A stretch of 64,000 nucleotides of DNA from Desulfarculaceae bacterium (lineage in GTDB: Bacteria; Desulfobacterota; Desulfarculia; Desulfarculales; Desulfarculaceae), in NCBI GenBank assembly GCA_021737145.1, contig JAIPEN010000001.1:186001-250000 (forward strand), given 5' to 3'. The notes under the pieces are model-generated. The model searched no databases, was not told the DNA's origin, and was given only the letters and a program-made list of their open reading frames with translations. Position 1 is the stretch's first letter, and each line of letters begins with the position of its first letter. Both the position numbers and the translations under genes were made by a program. This document shows, piece by piece, positions 15,588-24,159 of the stretch.

Positions 15588-16271
15588 CTACAGCTCCAGT
15601 TTCTCGTCGATCATGCGCGAAACGATCCACTGGGCCCCGTGCTCCACGTGCTGGCGGGCCAGTTTGGCCGCCTTGGCCCCCTGCCCCGCCTTGATGGCCT
15701 CCAGGATCTCGCGATGGTCCTGGGTGGACCACAGGCCGGCCTCCATGTTGGAGATGATGGCCCGGGAGATGCGCTCCACGATCTCCTGCAGCTCGCCCAG
15801 CATGCGCAGCAGCAGGGGCGAGCCCGCGGCCTGGTAGAGCAGCACGTGAAACTGGCTGTTGTGCTCCAGCAGGTCTTTCTCGTTCTCCTCGGCCAGGGCC
15901 CGCTCAAAGCCGATGGTGTTCTCTTCCAGCTTTTCGATGGTTCCGGGCGGGGCCTGGCGGCTGGCCAGCTCGGCGCAATAGCCCTCCAGCACCGAGCGCA
16001 CTCCCAGGGCGTCGGCCACCTCTTCCGAGGTCAGGGGCCGCACCTCATAGCCGCCCCGGGGCCGCTTGGTGAGCACCCCCTCCTGCTCCAGCCGGTGCAG
16101 GGCCTCGCGCACCGGGGTGCGGCTGATGCCCAGTTCGCGGGCCAGGCCCTCCTCCACCAGGCGGTGGCCCGGCTTTAGATCGCTGCGCACCACCTGCTTG
16201 CGCAAATGAAGGGTCACCTCCTGGCCCAGGGAACGCCGCCGTTTGAAAGTTGGGTTGCTGTCCTTGCTCAC
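15588..16271 (-). CDS. GntR-family transcriptional regulator (FadR/FCD subgroup)
   Basis: 227 residues. N-terminal winged helix (about 15-78) with LVEEGLARELGISRTPVREALHRLEQEGVL, the signature of GntR proteins. The C-terminal FCD domain (about 90-215) has the metal/ligand residues D..H spaced as in FadR-type folds (NSQFHVLLYQAAG, STQDHREILEAI). FCD regulators respond to small organic acids. A palindrome at 16320-16329 upstream fits autoregulation of this regulator/membrane protein/ene-reductase transcript. Confidence 0.9.
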   Translation of the reverse strand: MSKDSNPTFKRRRSLGQEVTLHLRKQVVRSDLKPGHRLVEEGLARELGISRTPVREALHRLEQEGVLTKRPRGGYEVRPLTSEEVADALGVRSVLEGYCAELASRQAPPGTIEKLEENTIGFERALAEENEKDLLEHNSQFHVLLYQAAGSPLLLRMLGELQEIVERISRAIISNMEAGLWSTQDHREILEAIKAGQGAKAAKLARQHVEHGAQWIVSRMIDEKLEL

Positions 16272-16319
16272 GCCACGCCCTTTCCCCGGCTCTCCTCGGA
16301 CCGATTGATGCCGTGTATC

Positions 16320-16329
16320 TCGTATACAA
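16320..16329. promoter_or_regulatory. GntR/FCD-type operator
   Basis: TCGTATACAA, close to the TTGTATACAA palindrome bound by many FCD-type GntR regulators. It lies 48 bases upstream of the regulator start, consistent with autorepression. Confidence 0.5.
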
Positions 16330-16486
16330 CGAAACTAGCGCGGCGGCCCCTGGGTGTCAAGGCCCCAGGCCCCGGAAGGATTTGTCATGCCTGCGGCTGA
16401 ATAATAAGCATAATTCAATTTAAAATTAATATGTTTAAACGTTATTGCTTATATTTTTTATTCAGATATTTGCATAACAAACTAGT

Positions 16487-17176
16487 TTAATTGTTTTTAA
16501 CCAAAGCTTCCCGCGCCAGGCCGGCCACGGTGACCCTTTGCAGCTCCCCGCCGCGCCACAGATCCAGCTCCGCCTGGTCCCGGCTCAGGCCATCCAGGGC
16601 GTCGGCAGCCTCCTGGTCAACCCCCAGATTGCCCAGGGCCCAGGCAGCGGTTCCCCGCACCAGGGCCGAGTCGTGCTTGAGCAGGGTCAGCAGGGACTCG
16701 GTCGCCCCCTTGTCGCGCATGAGCCCGGGCCGGGCCTCGCACAGCCGCCCCACTCCCCACAGGGCTCCGGCCAGCAGGGGCTCCCAGTCCAGAAAGTTAT
16801 GCCCTTCGGGTTGAATGTAGGACAGAAGCAGGCTGGCGTACTCCGGAGCCAGCTCCGGCGAGTTGGCCAGGATCTCGCCCAGGGCCTCGGCCACCCCCCA
16901 GGGCGAGGCCCCGCACTCCTCGTTGAGGCACCAAAGAAGGCGGCGCAGGAAATCCCGCGCCGCCTCCAGGTCGTCTTGGCTCAGGCCGGCGATCACCGCG
17001 CCCAGGGCGCTGACCGCCCGCCACTTGGTTTTTGGCTGGCCCGCGGCCAGGCCGGCTTGCAGATGCTTGAGCGCCTGCCCGGGGGGCAGCTGCCTTATCT
17101 CCGCCAGCGCCGCGCCGAAATCCGGCTGCTCCAGCAGGCGGCGCATCCGCCGCCGGGCGCTGGTTCCGGAAGCCAC
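16487..17176 (-). CDS. HEAT-repeat-like protein (DVU0298 type)
   Basis: 229 residues, almost all helical, with HEAT-like units such as WRAVSALGAVIAGL, WGVAEALGEILANSPE, LLAGALWGVGRLCEARP and LVRGTAAWALGNLGVD. It resembles the DVU0298-type proteins of sulfate reducers. HEAT arrays are protein-binding scaffolds; partner unknown. The stop codon lies 10 bases downstream of the flavodiiron gene stop region on the same strand, so it may be co-transcribed with the oxygen-defence genes. An AT-rich stretch (16385-16486) follows it. Confidence 0.7.
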   Translation of the reverse strand: MASGTSARRRMRRLLEQPDFGAALAEIRQLPPGQALKHLQAGLAAGQPKTKWRAVSALGAVIAGLSQDDLEAARDFLRRLLWCLNEECGASPWGVAEALGEILANSPELAPEYASLLLSYIQPEGHNFLDWEPLLAGALWGVGRLCEARPGLMRDKGATESLLTLLKHDSALVRGTAAWALGNLGVDQEAADALDGLSRDQAELDLWRGGELQRVTVAGLAREALVKNN

Positions 17177-17186
17177 CGGCCCCCTG

Positions 17187-18416
17187 CTACTCCCCGCAGT
17201 AGATGGAGCGGCAGGAAGCGGGCAGGTTCTGCTCGGCCACCATGCGCCCGATCTTCTGGCCCAGCTCGCGGCAGGGCTTGAGGGTGTCGTGGTTCGGCAC
17301 CCAGTTGATGCGCACCGGATCCTCCACCAGCTCCAGCTTCATGGCCTCCAGCTCGGCCGCGATGAGCTTGGATGCCTCGCCGCTCCAGCCGTAGGAACCG
17401 AAGGTGCCGCAGATCTTGCCGAAGGGCTTGAGACCCTTGAGGTAGTGCAGCAGCTCAGCCATGTTGGGCATCATGCCGTTGTTCAAGGTGGCCGACCCGA
17501 AGACCAGGGCCTTGGAGTCCAGCACCTCGGTGAGCACGTCGGAGCGGTGCACCCGGTCCAGGTTCATCAACTGCACCGACAGGCCCTGGTCGGCCAGGCC
17601 GTCGTAGACCGCCTTGGCCATCATCTCGGTGCTGTGCCACATGGTGCTGTAGATGACCAGGGCCTTGGCCGTGGACTTCTGCTGGCTCCAGGTGTCATAG
17701 GCCTTGAGAATCTGGCCCGGATTGTTGCGCCAGATCAGGCCGTGGTCCGGGGCGATCATGTCGATGTCGATGTCCATTTCGGCCATGGACTGCAACAGCT
17801 TCTGGAGCAGGGGCGAGTACAACAGCAGGATGTTGGCGTAGTACTTGGCCGCCTGGCGCATGAGCTCCTTGTTGTCCACCTCGTCGTCGAAGCGCTCGCT
17901 GGTGGCCCAGTGCTGGCCGAAGCCGTCGCTGGAGATCAAGAGCTTATCCTCGGGGATGTAGGAGAACATGCTGTCCGGCCAATGGACCATCCGGGTCTCC
18001 AGGAAGTGGACGTTGCGCGCCCCCAGGCTCAGGGTGTCGCCCGTGCCCACCGCCTCCACCGGCCAGTTGTCGATCTTGTAATGGGCGGCCATGGACTTGG
18101 CCCCCATCTTGGATGTGTAGATCTTGGAGGGTTTGACCGCCTCCACCACCTGGGGCAGAGAGCTGGAATGGTCCATCTCCAGGTGATTGACCACCAGGTA
18201 GTCGATCTCCTTGGGGTCCATGACATTGTAGATGCGGTGCATCAGGTCCATGTAAAAGGGCTTTTTGACCGTGTCGAAAAGGGCGACCTTCTCGTCCTTG
18301 GCCAGATAGGCGTTGTAAGAGGAGCCCTTGTAGGTGGAGTAGCCATGGAAGTCGCGGATGTTCCAGTCAACCGCGCCCACCCAGAATATGTCTTTTTTAA
18401 TCTCAACCGGTTTCAT
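17187..18416 (-). CDS. roo: Flavodiiron protein (rubredoxin:oxygen oxidoreductase type)
   Basis: 409 residues. N-terminal metallo-beta-lactamase-like diiron domain with the ligand motif HLEMDHSSSL (about 79-88, the H-x-E-x-D-H pattern) and later ligands in FLETRMVHWPDS, SSDGFGQHW and APDHGLIW. A C-terminal flavodoxin domain (about 255-400) has IYSTMWHSTEMMA and GSYGWSGEASK for FMN. The protein reduces O2 to water (or NO to N2O) with electrons from rubredoxin, which is encoded just upstream. The start is the ATG at 18416. The symbol follows the Desulfovibrio name. Confidence 0.93.
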   Translation of the reverse strand: MKPVEIKKDIFWVGAVDWNIRDFHGYSTYKGSSYNAYLAKDEKVALFDTVKKPFYMDLMHRIYNVMDPKEIDYLVVNHLEMDHSSSLPQVVEAVKPSKIYTSKMGAKSMAAHYKIDNWPVEAVGTGDTLSLGARNVHFLETRMVHWPDSMFSYIPEDKLLISSDGFGQHWATSERFDDEVDNKELMRQAAKYYANILLLYSPLLQKLLQSMAEMDIDIDMIAPDHGLIWRNNPGQILKAYDTWSQQKSTAKALVIYSTMWHSTEMMAKAVYDGLADQGLSVQLMNLDRVHRSDVLTEVLDSKALVFGSATLNNGMMPNMAELLHYLKGLKPFGKICGTFGSYGWSGEASKLIAAELEAMKLELVEDPVRINWVPNHDTLKPCRELGQKIGRMVAEQNLPASCRSIYCGE

Positions 18417-18505
18417 TACCGCTTCCGCTCGCTGAGTTAGCCGCGCCTAATGGCGGGGGCAAAAACAGGGGCCGGCCCACGGGCGGTCCGGCCCCTGGCA
18501 GACAT

Positions 18506-18667
18506 TTAGTCTTCAGGGGAGAACTGGTCCTTGGCGGCGCCGCAAACCGGGCAGGCCCAGTCGTCGGGCAGATCGTCGAATGCCGTGCCCGGGGCCACGC
18601 CGCTGTCCGGGTCACCCTTCTCCGGGTCGTAGACGTATCCGCATACGCCACAAACATACTTTTTCAT
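18506..18667 (-). CDS. Rubredoxin
   Basis: 53 residues, too short for many gene callers. It starts [19 protein letters not shown] and ends [18 protein letters not shown]. The CxxCG and CPVCG pairs (6/9 and 39/42) bind one iron. This is the standard one-electron carrier for the flavodiiron protein and the rubrerythrin in the same island. GGAGAG precedes the ATG at good spacing, and the stop is about 90 bases before the roo start. Confidence 0.93.
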   Translation of the reverse strand: MKKYVCGVCGYVYDPEKGDPDSGVAPGTAFDDLPDDWACPVCGAAKDQFSPED

Positions 18668-18691
18668 GATATCTCTCCTATAAGCTTTTTA

Positions 18692-19072
18692 TCAGGCGCT
18701 GGCTTTCCAGTGGCCGTGCAAGTTGCAGTACTCCCGGGCGGTGACCGCGCCGGCGTCCACCAGGAAGGTGGCCTCGGGCGCCTGGCCGGGGTTCAAAAAC
18801 TCCATATAGGCCTTGTCGCCGGCCACCAGCTCGATCCACTGGATCCAGTGCTTGTCTTCCATGGGATGGGGCACGCTGCCCACCTTCACCTTGTAGCCGC
18901 CGTCGATTTTCTCGATCACCGGCACGTGCTTTTCCTGGGCCGCGTCGGTGGTGTTCTCGCTCTGCAGCTTCATGGGTTCGCCACAGCAGACCAACTCGCC
19001 GCCGCCCACGATGAGCAACTCGACCATATTGCCACAAACATCACATTTGTAAACCTCAAGCCTATCGGCCAT
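18692..19072 (-). CDS. dfx: Desulfoferrodoxin (class I superoxide reductase)
   Basis: 126 residues. The N-terminal desulforedoxin domain has C-x2-C and CC ([20 protein letters not shown]), centre I. The catalytic centre II ligands are all present: His in [13 protein letters not shown] and the C-x2-H pair in EYCNLHGHW. It reduces superoxide to peroxide with rubredoxin electrons; peroxide is then removed by rubrerythrin (19142-19717). Standard length for the two-centre form. GGAGG lies before the start. Confidence 0.95.
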   Translation of the reverse strand: MADRLEVYKCDVCGNMVELLIVGGGELVCCGEPMKLQSENTTDAAQEKHVPVIEKIDGGYKVKVGSVPHPMEDKHWIQWIELVAGDKAYMEFLNPGQAPEATFLVDAGAVTAREYCNLHGHWKASA

Positions 19073-19141
19073 GATTCGCCTCCTTGGGGACTAGTGGGAT
19101 TTTCAGGCGCCTCGCGCTTTTCTTTCTATGGTAAGCGACTG

Positions 19142-19717
19142 CTACCAGTTTTCGCAAATAAGCGCGAAATGGGCCTGGGGATGAGCGCAGGCCGGGCAGA
19201 TCGAAGGAGCCTCGTCGCCCTCATGCACATAGCCGCAGTTCATGCAACGCCACACCACCGGGCCGGGGCGCTTGAACACCAGGCCCTGCTCGATGTTGTT
19301 GGCCAGGTCCACGTAGCGCTTCTCGTGGAAGGCCTCGGCCTTGGCGATGTAGTGGAAGGCGCTGGCGATGTCTTCGAAGCCCTCGTCCCGGGCGATCTTC
19401 TCGAAGTCGGGGTACATGGTGCCCCACTCGTATTTTTCGCCCGCGGCCGCGGCCCGGAGGTTGTCCATGGTGGCCCCGACTATGCCTGCGGGGAAGGAGC
19501 CCACGATCTCCACCTCGCCGCCCTCCAGGAACTTGAAGAAGCGCTTGGCGTGCTCTTTTTCCTGGTTGGCCGTCTCGGTGAATATCTCGGAAATCTGGCG
19601 GTAGCCTTCCTTCATCGCCGCGGAGGCGAAGAAGGTGTAGCGGTTGCGGGCTTGGGACTCGCCGGCAAAGGCGGTCAACAAATTCTTTTCGGTCTGGCTG
19701 CCCTTCAGGCTGGCCAT
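19142..19717 (-). CDS. rbr: Rubrerythrin
   Basis: 191 residues. Four-helix diiron domain with AFAGESQARNRYTFFA (about 15-30), ETANQEKEHAKRFFKFLEGG and IAKAEAFHEKRYVDL, carrying the Glu/His ligands. The C-terminal rubredoxin-like domain has CMNCGY and CPACAH. NADH-linked peroxide reductase of anaerobes. I took MASLKGSQTEKN at 19717 as start because GGAGGTGACAGC lies just before it; the open frame continues upstream without support. It lies in the oxygen-defence island under likely PerR control. Confidence 0.94.
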   Translation of the reverse strand: MASLKGSQTEKNLLTAFAGESQARNRYTFFASAAMKEGYRQISEIFTETANQEKEHAKRFFKFLEGGEVEIVGSFPAGIVGATMDNLRAAAAGEKYEWGTMYPDFEKIARDEGFEDIASAFHYIAKAEAFHEKRYVDLANNIEQGLVFKRPGPVVWRCMNCGYVHEGDEAPSICPACAHPQAHFALICENW

Positions 19718-19773
19718 GCTGTCACCTCCAAAATAGGGATAGCTTGAGTATGAGAATGTGCGAGCGGCAGTGG

Positions 19774-19989
19774 CTAGCCCTTGAGGGCCTTCTTGCCGTC
19801 GGCGGTGATGCTGTATTTGCAACGGACCGGGCTCTCAACCATACCCGCCTTTTTCAGGGCGCTCATGGCGGTGGAGACCTTCTTGCTTTCCAGGCCGGCG
19901 CTCTCGGCAACCTGCTTGTTGCTCATGGGCTCCTGGGAGCCGGAAAGCGCCTTTAGAACCTTCTTATCCTCGGCGGACGCCTTGGCCAT
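19774..19989 (-). CDS. Small winged-helix DNA-binding protein
   Basis: 71 residues forming one helix-turn-helix: DKKVLKALSGSQEPMSNKQVAESAGLESKKVSTAMSALKKAGMVESPVRCKYSITADGKKAL. This is the size and pattern of a single winged-helix domain (MarR/ArsR-like core) and of small DNA-binding proteins found beside rubrerythrin genes in sulfate reducers. No ligand or metal site is visible. It sits between perR and rbr on the same strand, so it may modulate the same island. Confidence 0.7.
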   Translation of the reverse strand: MAKASAEDKKVLKALSGSQEPMSNKQVAESAGLESKKVSTAMSALKKAGMVESPVRCKYSITADGKKALKG

Positions 19990-20022
19990 TTGTCTACTCC
20001 AATTTTTACCGCGGCATAAACC

Positions 20023-20430
20023 CTAATGGCTGCCGGCTCTTCCTTGGCAGGCCTCGCAACGGCCCACGAACTCCAGGCGGTGGCCCAAGACCTCGAAGCC
20101 CGACTCGCGGGCCAGGCGCTCTTCCACCTCGTCGAGCAGGTCCATTTCCACGTCAAAGACCCGGCCGCATTCCAGGCACCGCAAATGGTAATGGTTCATG
20201 GTGTTGCCGTCAAAACGCATTTCCTGACCAGCAACGTCCAGCTTCTGTATGAACCCAGCCCGGGAGAGGATGTCCAGGTTGCGGTAGACCGTGCCCAGGC
20301 TGATACGGGGCAGGCGCCGCCGCACCATCTGGCAAAGCTCCCCTGCGGTGGGATGACTTTTGACGCTCTGGAGCTCCTCCATGATGACCTGCCTCTGGGT
20401 GGTCATGCGGAGTTTTCCTGGCGCTTCCAT
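20023..20430 (-). CDS. perR: Fur-family peroxide regulator (PerR-like)
   Basis: 135 residues. N-terminal winged helix (HPTAGELCQMVRRRLPRISLGTVYRNLDILSRAGFI, about 25-60) then a dimer domain with the HYHLRCLECG and GRCEACQ CxxC pairs that bind structural zinc. HNTxxHxH-type regulatory ligands (NTMNHYHLRC) are present, as in PerR. It tops the oxygen-defence island, and its own promoter has a Fur/PerR-like box at 20442-20456. Distinction from Fur or Zur is by context, so the symbol is tentative. Confidence 0.82.
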   Translation of the reverse strand: MEAPGKLRMTTQRQVIMEELQSVKSHPTAGELCQMVRRRLPRISLGTVYRNLDILSRAGFIQKLDVAGQEMRFDGNTMNHYHLRCLECGRVFDVEMDLLDEVEERLARESGFEVLGHRLEFVGRCEACQGRAGSH

Positions 20431-20441
20431 GTTATTCTCCT

Positions 20442-20456
20442 TGATAATGATTCCTA
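20442..20456. promoter_or_regulatory. Fur/PerR-like box
   Basis: TGATAAT-G-ATTCCTA. The first half matches the 7-1-7 PerR consensus fully (TGATAAT), the second only in part. It lies 12 bases before the perR start codon, as expected for autoregulation. Confidence 0.5.
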
Positions 20457-20634
20457 CTACCCATTTTAGTCATTTGCAGGGGATTGTCAAGCCTCAAGCA
20501 CTTCAAAACAAGGCGAATATTGGCGCGCCTTGGGCAGGCGGCAGGAATGAGCGCCAGAAGAAAATTTGAACATTCTCTATCCACAATGTCAAGACTCTGC
20601 CGGGCTTTAAACGAAACCAGTTCCCCGAGGGGCC

Positions 20635-21171
20635 TTAATAAACCCCATCCAAGGCCCGGCAATAGGCATCATAGGCGTCGTCGCCGAACAATACGAAGTG
20701 CACCCGTTCAAATGCGCCAGGGTGGGCCTCTATGCCCTCCTTGACCGCCTTGAGGGCCACTTTGGCCGCTTGATCAACAGGATAGCCATAGGCCCCGGTG
20801 GATAGGCTGGGAAAGGCCACGCTTTTCAACTTGTTCTTGGCGGCTAGGGCCAGGGAGTTTTTGTAGGCACTGGCCAACAGGCGGGGATCCTCGGGCCGTC
20901 CCCGGTAAACCGGCCCCACGGTGTGGATGACCTTCTTGGCCTTGAGCTTGCCGGCAGTGGTTATCACCGCTTCGCCGGTGGGGCAGTGGCCAATGGCCCG
21001 GCCCTCGGCCATGATCTCCGGGCCGCCCGCCCGGTGGATGGCTCCGTCCACGCCGCCGCCCCCGGCCAGGGCGCTGTTGGCCGCGTTGACGATTGCCTCT
21101 TCGTCGGCCCGGGTTATGTCCCCCTGGCTAAGAATCAGTTTGGTGTGGTTGATCATCTTCTCAGCGGCCAT
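20635..21171 (-). CDS. Macrodomain protein (O-acetyl-ADP-ribose deacetylase-like)
   Basis: 178 residues from the ATG at 21171. The macrodomain motifs are intact: GDITRADEEAIVNAANSALAGGGGVDGAIHRAGG (about 17-50), containing the NAAN and the catalytic-loop GGGVDGAIH, and SLSTGAYGYP (about 121-130). It binds ADP-ribose and removes acetyl-ADP-ribose or mono-ADP-ribosyl groups. GGGAGG lies 5 bases before this ATG; a GTG 6 bases earlier overlaps the mltA stop and is an alternative. It is co-transcribed with mltA. Confidence 0.9.
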   Translation of the reverse strand: MAAEKMINHTKLILSQGDITRADEEAIVNAANSALAGGGGVDGAIHRAGGPEIMAEGRAIGHCPTGEAVITTAGKLKAKKVIHTVGPVYRGRPEDPRLLASAYKNSLALAAKNKLKSVAFPSLSTGAYGYPVDQAAKVALKAVKEGIEAHPGAFERVHFVLFGDDAYDAYCRALDGVY

Positions 21172-21173
21172 GC

Positions 21174-22397
21174 TCACCTCCCCATGAGCTCCCGGGGGAA
21201 AAAGAAATACAGCCGCCCCGGGTTTTTCATGCGCCCGGCCAGGGCCCCGGCCTGGGGCCCGGTGCCGAAGAACAGGTCCAGCCGCCCCGGCCCCCGGATG
21301 GCCCCGCCGGTGTCCTGGTTGAACACGAAGCGGGAGAACTGGCGCTGGCCTCCCCCGGACGCGGGCATGGTGCCGGACACGAAACCCAGGGCCAGGCCGG
21401 GAAAGAGCCGCCGGTCGGTGGCGATGCTGCGCCCCGCGGTTAGCGGCTGCTCAAAGCAACCCAGAGGCCCGCCCGTGGCCGGCAGGGGCCGGAAGAACAC
21501 GTAGGAGGGGTTGTGGGCCAGCACCTTGCGCCGCTGCTCGGGGTGGGCCTCCAGATAGGCCTTGATGCCCTGCATGGACATGGCGCCGGGCTCCATGAGC
21601 TTTTCCCGCAGCATCATGCGCCCGATGGAGCGATAGGGCTGGCCGTTGCTGGCCGCGTAGCCCACCCGCTGGCGGGAGCCGTCGCCGAACTCCAACTGGC
21701 CAGAGCCCTGGATGTGCAAAAAGAACACCTCCACCGGATCGCCCACATAGCCCAACACCTCGGCCTTGCCCTCCAGGGCCTGGTTGAAGTCGATGGCCTC
21801 GCGGTCCGGATAGGGCTTCACCTTGTGCCCGGACACCTGGCCCACCAGGCGCTTTTTGGGCAGGTCCGGGCTGAACTGCTTCAGATCGATCCACACCAGG
21901 TCCTCGGGCAGGGCGTACACCGGGTATTCGAAGCTGCCCTGGGCCATGCGCCGGGCTTGGAGCAGGGGCTCGTAATACCCGGTCATGAGCACCTCGCCCT
22001 CCCCGTCCCGGCCCACTGATTCCAAAAGCACGTACTTGGCGCGCAAAAACTCGCTACGGGTAACAGGGTCGGGATGGCGGTAAAGCAGGTCCTTGAGATC
22101 GTCGAGCATGGCGGCCATCTGGGCGGCGGTCATGGCGTGGGGGCCAAAGGTGAAGCGCTTGTCCGGCTTCACCCGCCGCAAATAAGCCAGGGAAGACTCT
22201 GCCGCCGCGAAAAAGCTCTTGGCGTCCAGGTCGTCCAAAAGCAGGGGCCACTCGGACTGGGGCACCAGGCGCAGGGTGTTGACCGCCGTGGGCTTGGGCG
22301 GCGGGCCCGACTTGCCGCAGGCGGCCAGGATCAACAGGCCGGCCAGGGCCAGGCAGGCCCAGAAAAGGGGGCGGGAGAAAGCGGCGGGTGTGTTCAT
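21174..22397 (-). CDS. mltA: Membrane-bound lytic murein transglycosylase A
   Basis: 407 residues. Lipoprotein signal with the lipobox LILAAC (Cys27), so the protein is probably outer-membrane anchored. The MltA domain (about 110-300) includes GYYEP, IQGSGQLEFGDG and SYVFF. The 3D domain at the end has DTGGAIRGPGRLDLFFGTG with the catalytic aspartate. It cleaves the beta-1,4 bond of peptidoglycan to form 1,6-anhydromuramic acid. The macrodomain gene overlaps its end. Confidence 0.94.
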   Translation of the reverse strand: MNTPAAFSRPLFWACLALAGLLILAACGKSGPPPKPTAVNTLRLVPQSEWPLLLDDLDAKSFFAAAESSLAYLRRVKPDKRFTFGPHAMTAAQMAAMLDDLKDLLYRHPDPVTRSEFLRAKYVLLESVGRDGEGEVLMTGYYEPLLQARRMAQGSFEYPVYALPEDLVWIDLKQFSPDLPKKRLVGQVSGHKVKPYPDREAIDFNQALEGKAEVLGYVGDPVEVFFLHIQGSGQLEFGDGSRQRVGYAASNGQPYRSIGRMMLREKLMEPGAMSMQGIKAYLEAHPEQRRKVLAHNPSYVFFRPLPATGGPLGCFEQPLTAGRSIATDRRLFPGLALGFVSGTMPASGGGQRQFSRFVFNQDTGGAIRGPGRLDLFFGTGPQAGALAGRMKNPGRLYFFFPRELMGR

Positions 22398-22428
22398 GCC
22401 TGCATGTTAACCCGCCCCGGAGTGGGCA

Positions 22429-23313
22429 TCAAGCGGCTGGCAGATACAAGGCCACGCCCTGGCCCTTGCTCGCCCCCACGCTCTGGGCGATGGTGGCGCA
22501 CTTGGCCAGGAACAACAGCAGCAGGGGCCAGGGGGCCGAGCCGGAGGCCAGCATGCCCCCGGCCACGGCCAGGGTTTCGTAGTGGCCCATGCCCTTGGCG
22601 ATGACCAGGTCGGCCCCGGCCAGCAGCCCGTCCAGATTGGGCGGCAGGCCCTCCGGGTCCAGGCCCACCGCGGCCGGGCTCCAGTCCAGCACCTCGCCCA
22701 GGCCGTGGGCCTCATTCTGGGCGGCCAGGTCGGCCAGGGTCAGGTCGTTCTGGGCCGGGCCGTTCTTGACCACATAGCTCACCGCGCATCCCCGGTTTTC
22801 CAGATGCTCCACCAGCAGGCGGTCGAAGGACTGCTCCCCGCAGTTGTCGGCCAGGATGACCACCGATGCACCGGGGCGCAGATGGACCTCGGCCCGGGCC
22901 AGGTCGTCGCGGCCCAGCTCCAGGCCCCCGCCCTCTTCCCACAAGCGTCCGGTGTCGGCCAAAAAGAAATGATCGATGGCGTTGCCCAGGATGGCCACCC
23001 GGGCCAGGGCGGAGAAGTCGTCCGGCTGGGGGCCCAGCTTGGCCACCGCCTCTTGGGCGGCCAGGAAGTCGGCCTCTTTCTTGGCGGTGAAGGGGTCGTG
23101 CACCCCGGAGCGCTCCCGGGTCAGGTCAAAAAAGCGGGTGGCTATGTGGGCCGGGGCCAGCCCTTGGGCCAGGCCCTCCCGGGTCAGGGCCTCGATCTCC
23201 GAGCGCAGGGCCTGCTCGGCCTCCGCCTCCAGGCCCGAGCCCTTGATGGTGGCCTCGATGAGGCCCTCAAGGCAGGAGGCGCATTGCTCTCCCGGGATGA
23301 GGTGCTTGCCCAT
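22429..23313 (-). CDS. DUF89 (ARMT1-like) metal-dependent protein
   Basis: 294 residues from MGKHLIPGEQCASC. Family signs: N-terminal CASCL and repeated helical region, LADNCGEQSFDRLLVEHL (about 160-177) with the D-N-C-G-E metal-binding motif, VKNGPAQNDLTLADL (about 188-202) and ADLVIAKGMGHYETL (about 231-245). DUF89 members bind divalent metals and act as small-molecule phosphatases or damage-control enzymes; the substrate of this subgroup is not known. The start at 23313 follows the conserved N-terminus; a GTG/ATG upstream in frame is in a Pro/Gly/Ser-rich stretch and unlikely. Confidence 0.82.
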   Translation of the reverse strand: MGKHLIPGEQCASCLEGLIEATIKGSGLEAEAEQALRSEIEALTREGLAQGLAPAHIATRFFDLTRERSGVHDPFTAKKEADFLAAQEAVAKLGPQPDDFSALARVAILGNAIDHFFLADTGRLWEEGGGLELGRDDLARAEVHLRPGASVVILADNCGEQSFDRLLVEHLENRGCAVSYVVKNGPAQNDLTLADLAAQNEAHGLGEVLDWSPAAVGLDPEGLPPNLDGLLAGADLVIAKGMGHYETLAVAGGMLASGSAPWPLLLLFLAKCATIAQSVGASKGQGVALYLPAA

Positions 23314-23388
23314 GGCCTTATCCGCCTGCCTCCCACTTGAAGAGGGGCCTGGCCCGCCCATCCGGACAGGCCAGGCCCCGTTTGGTTA

Positions 23389-24159
23389 TCACTTGGCCCG
23401 CATCAAATAGAACACGTAGCCATACCACTCATGATACTTGCGGTATATGTCTGTTTCATGGCGGCACTGCTCCATGACCAGCTCCATGGCCGGGTCAATG
23501 CCGCCAGTCTTGGCCAGCTCATCCATGTGGGCCGACAGGGGTCCGATGTAATTATCCCACCAGGCCGAGGGGGCCATGGTGAAGTGATCCACCACCTCGT
23601 AGCCGGCGGAGCGGATCACGCCCAAACAATCCTGGATCTGGCCGATCTCCGGGTACAACTGCTCCCAGAATTGGGCCACCTCCTGGGGAGGGTTGGGCTT
23701 GAGCCAGGAGCACTCGGTCACGGCCACATAGCCGCCCGGCGCCAGCCAAGGCCGCCACATCTTGAGGCCATTGGCAAAACCCGGGATGAATATGGCGCCC
23801 TCGCACCAGATCAGATCCCAACTGGCCGGGGCGTACTCCAACTGGAGCATGTCCCCAAGCTCGGCCCGCACCAATTCGGCCAGGCCCCGCTCTTGGGCGT
23901 CAGCTTCCAGCGTATCCAAAAAGGGGCGGTAAAAATCCACCGCCTTAATTGGCACGCCCAGCTCCTCGGCCAAGACCAAGGTTTGCTTGCCCGGCCCGCA
24001 GCCCAGGTCCAGTACTCGTGGCGAGGCCGGCAATCCCTTCAGGCGGCTCAGGGCCTGTCTGGTGTAGTCATCGCTGCCCGGCCCGCCCCTGGGCAGGCCC
24101 TTATGCAGGTTGCAAAGTGCTTCTATGAACTCCTCTTGGCTAATTTCCTTTTGGTTCAT
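23389..24159 (-). CDS. SAM-dependent methyltransferase, class I
   Basis: 256 residues. The SAM-binding motif is VLDLGCGPGKQTLVLAEELG (about 50-70), followed by AVDFYRPFLDTLEADAQERGL and GDMLQLEYAPASWDLIWCEGAIFIPGF, then GYVAVTECSWLKP. The motif IV/V pattern is that of UbiE/Coq5-like small-molecule methyltransferases. Substrate unknown. I used the ATG at 24159 (MNQKEISQEEF) with AAGGACA before it; upstream frame to 24207 lacks a ribosome site. Confidence 0.82.
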   Translation of the reverse strand: MNQKEISQEEFIEALCNLHKGLPRGGPGSDDYTRQALSRLKGLPASPRVLDLGCGPGKQTLVLAEELGVPIKAVDFYRPFLDTLEADAQERGLAELVRAELGDMLQLEYAPASWDLIWCEGAIFIPGFANGLKMWRPWLAPGGYVAVTECSWLKPNPPQEVAQFWEQLYPEIGQIQDCLGVIRSAGYEVVDHFTMAPSAWWDNYIGPLSAHMDELAKTGGIDPAMELVMEQCRHETDIYRKYHEWYGYVFYLMRAK

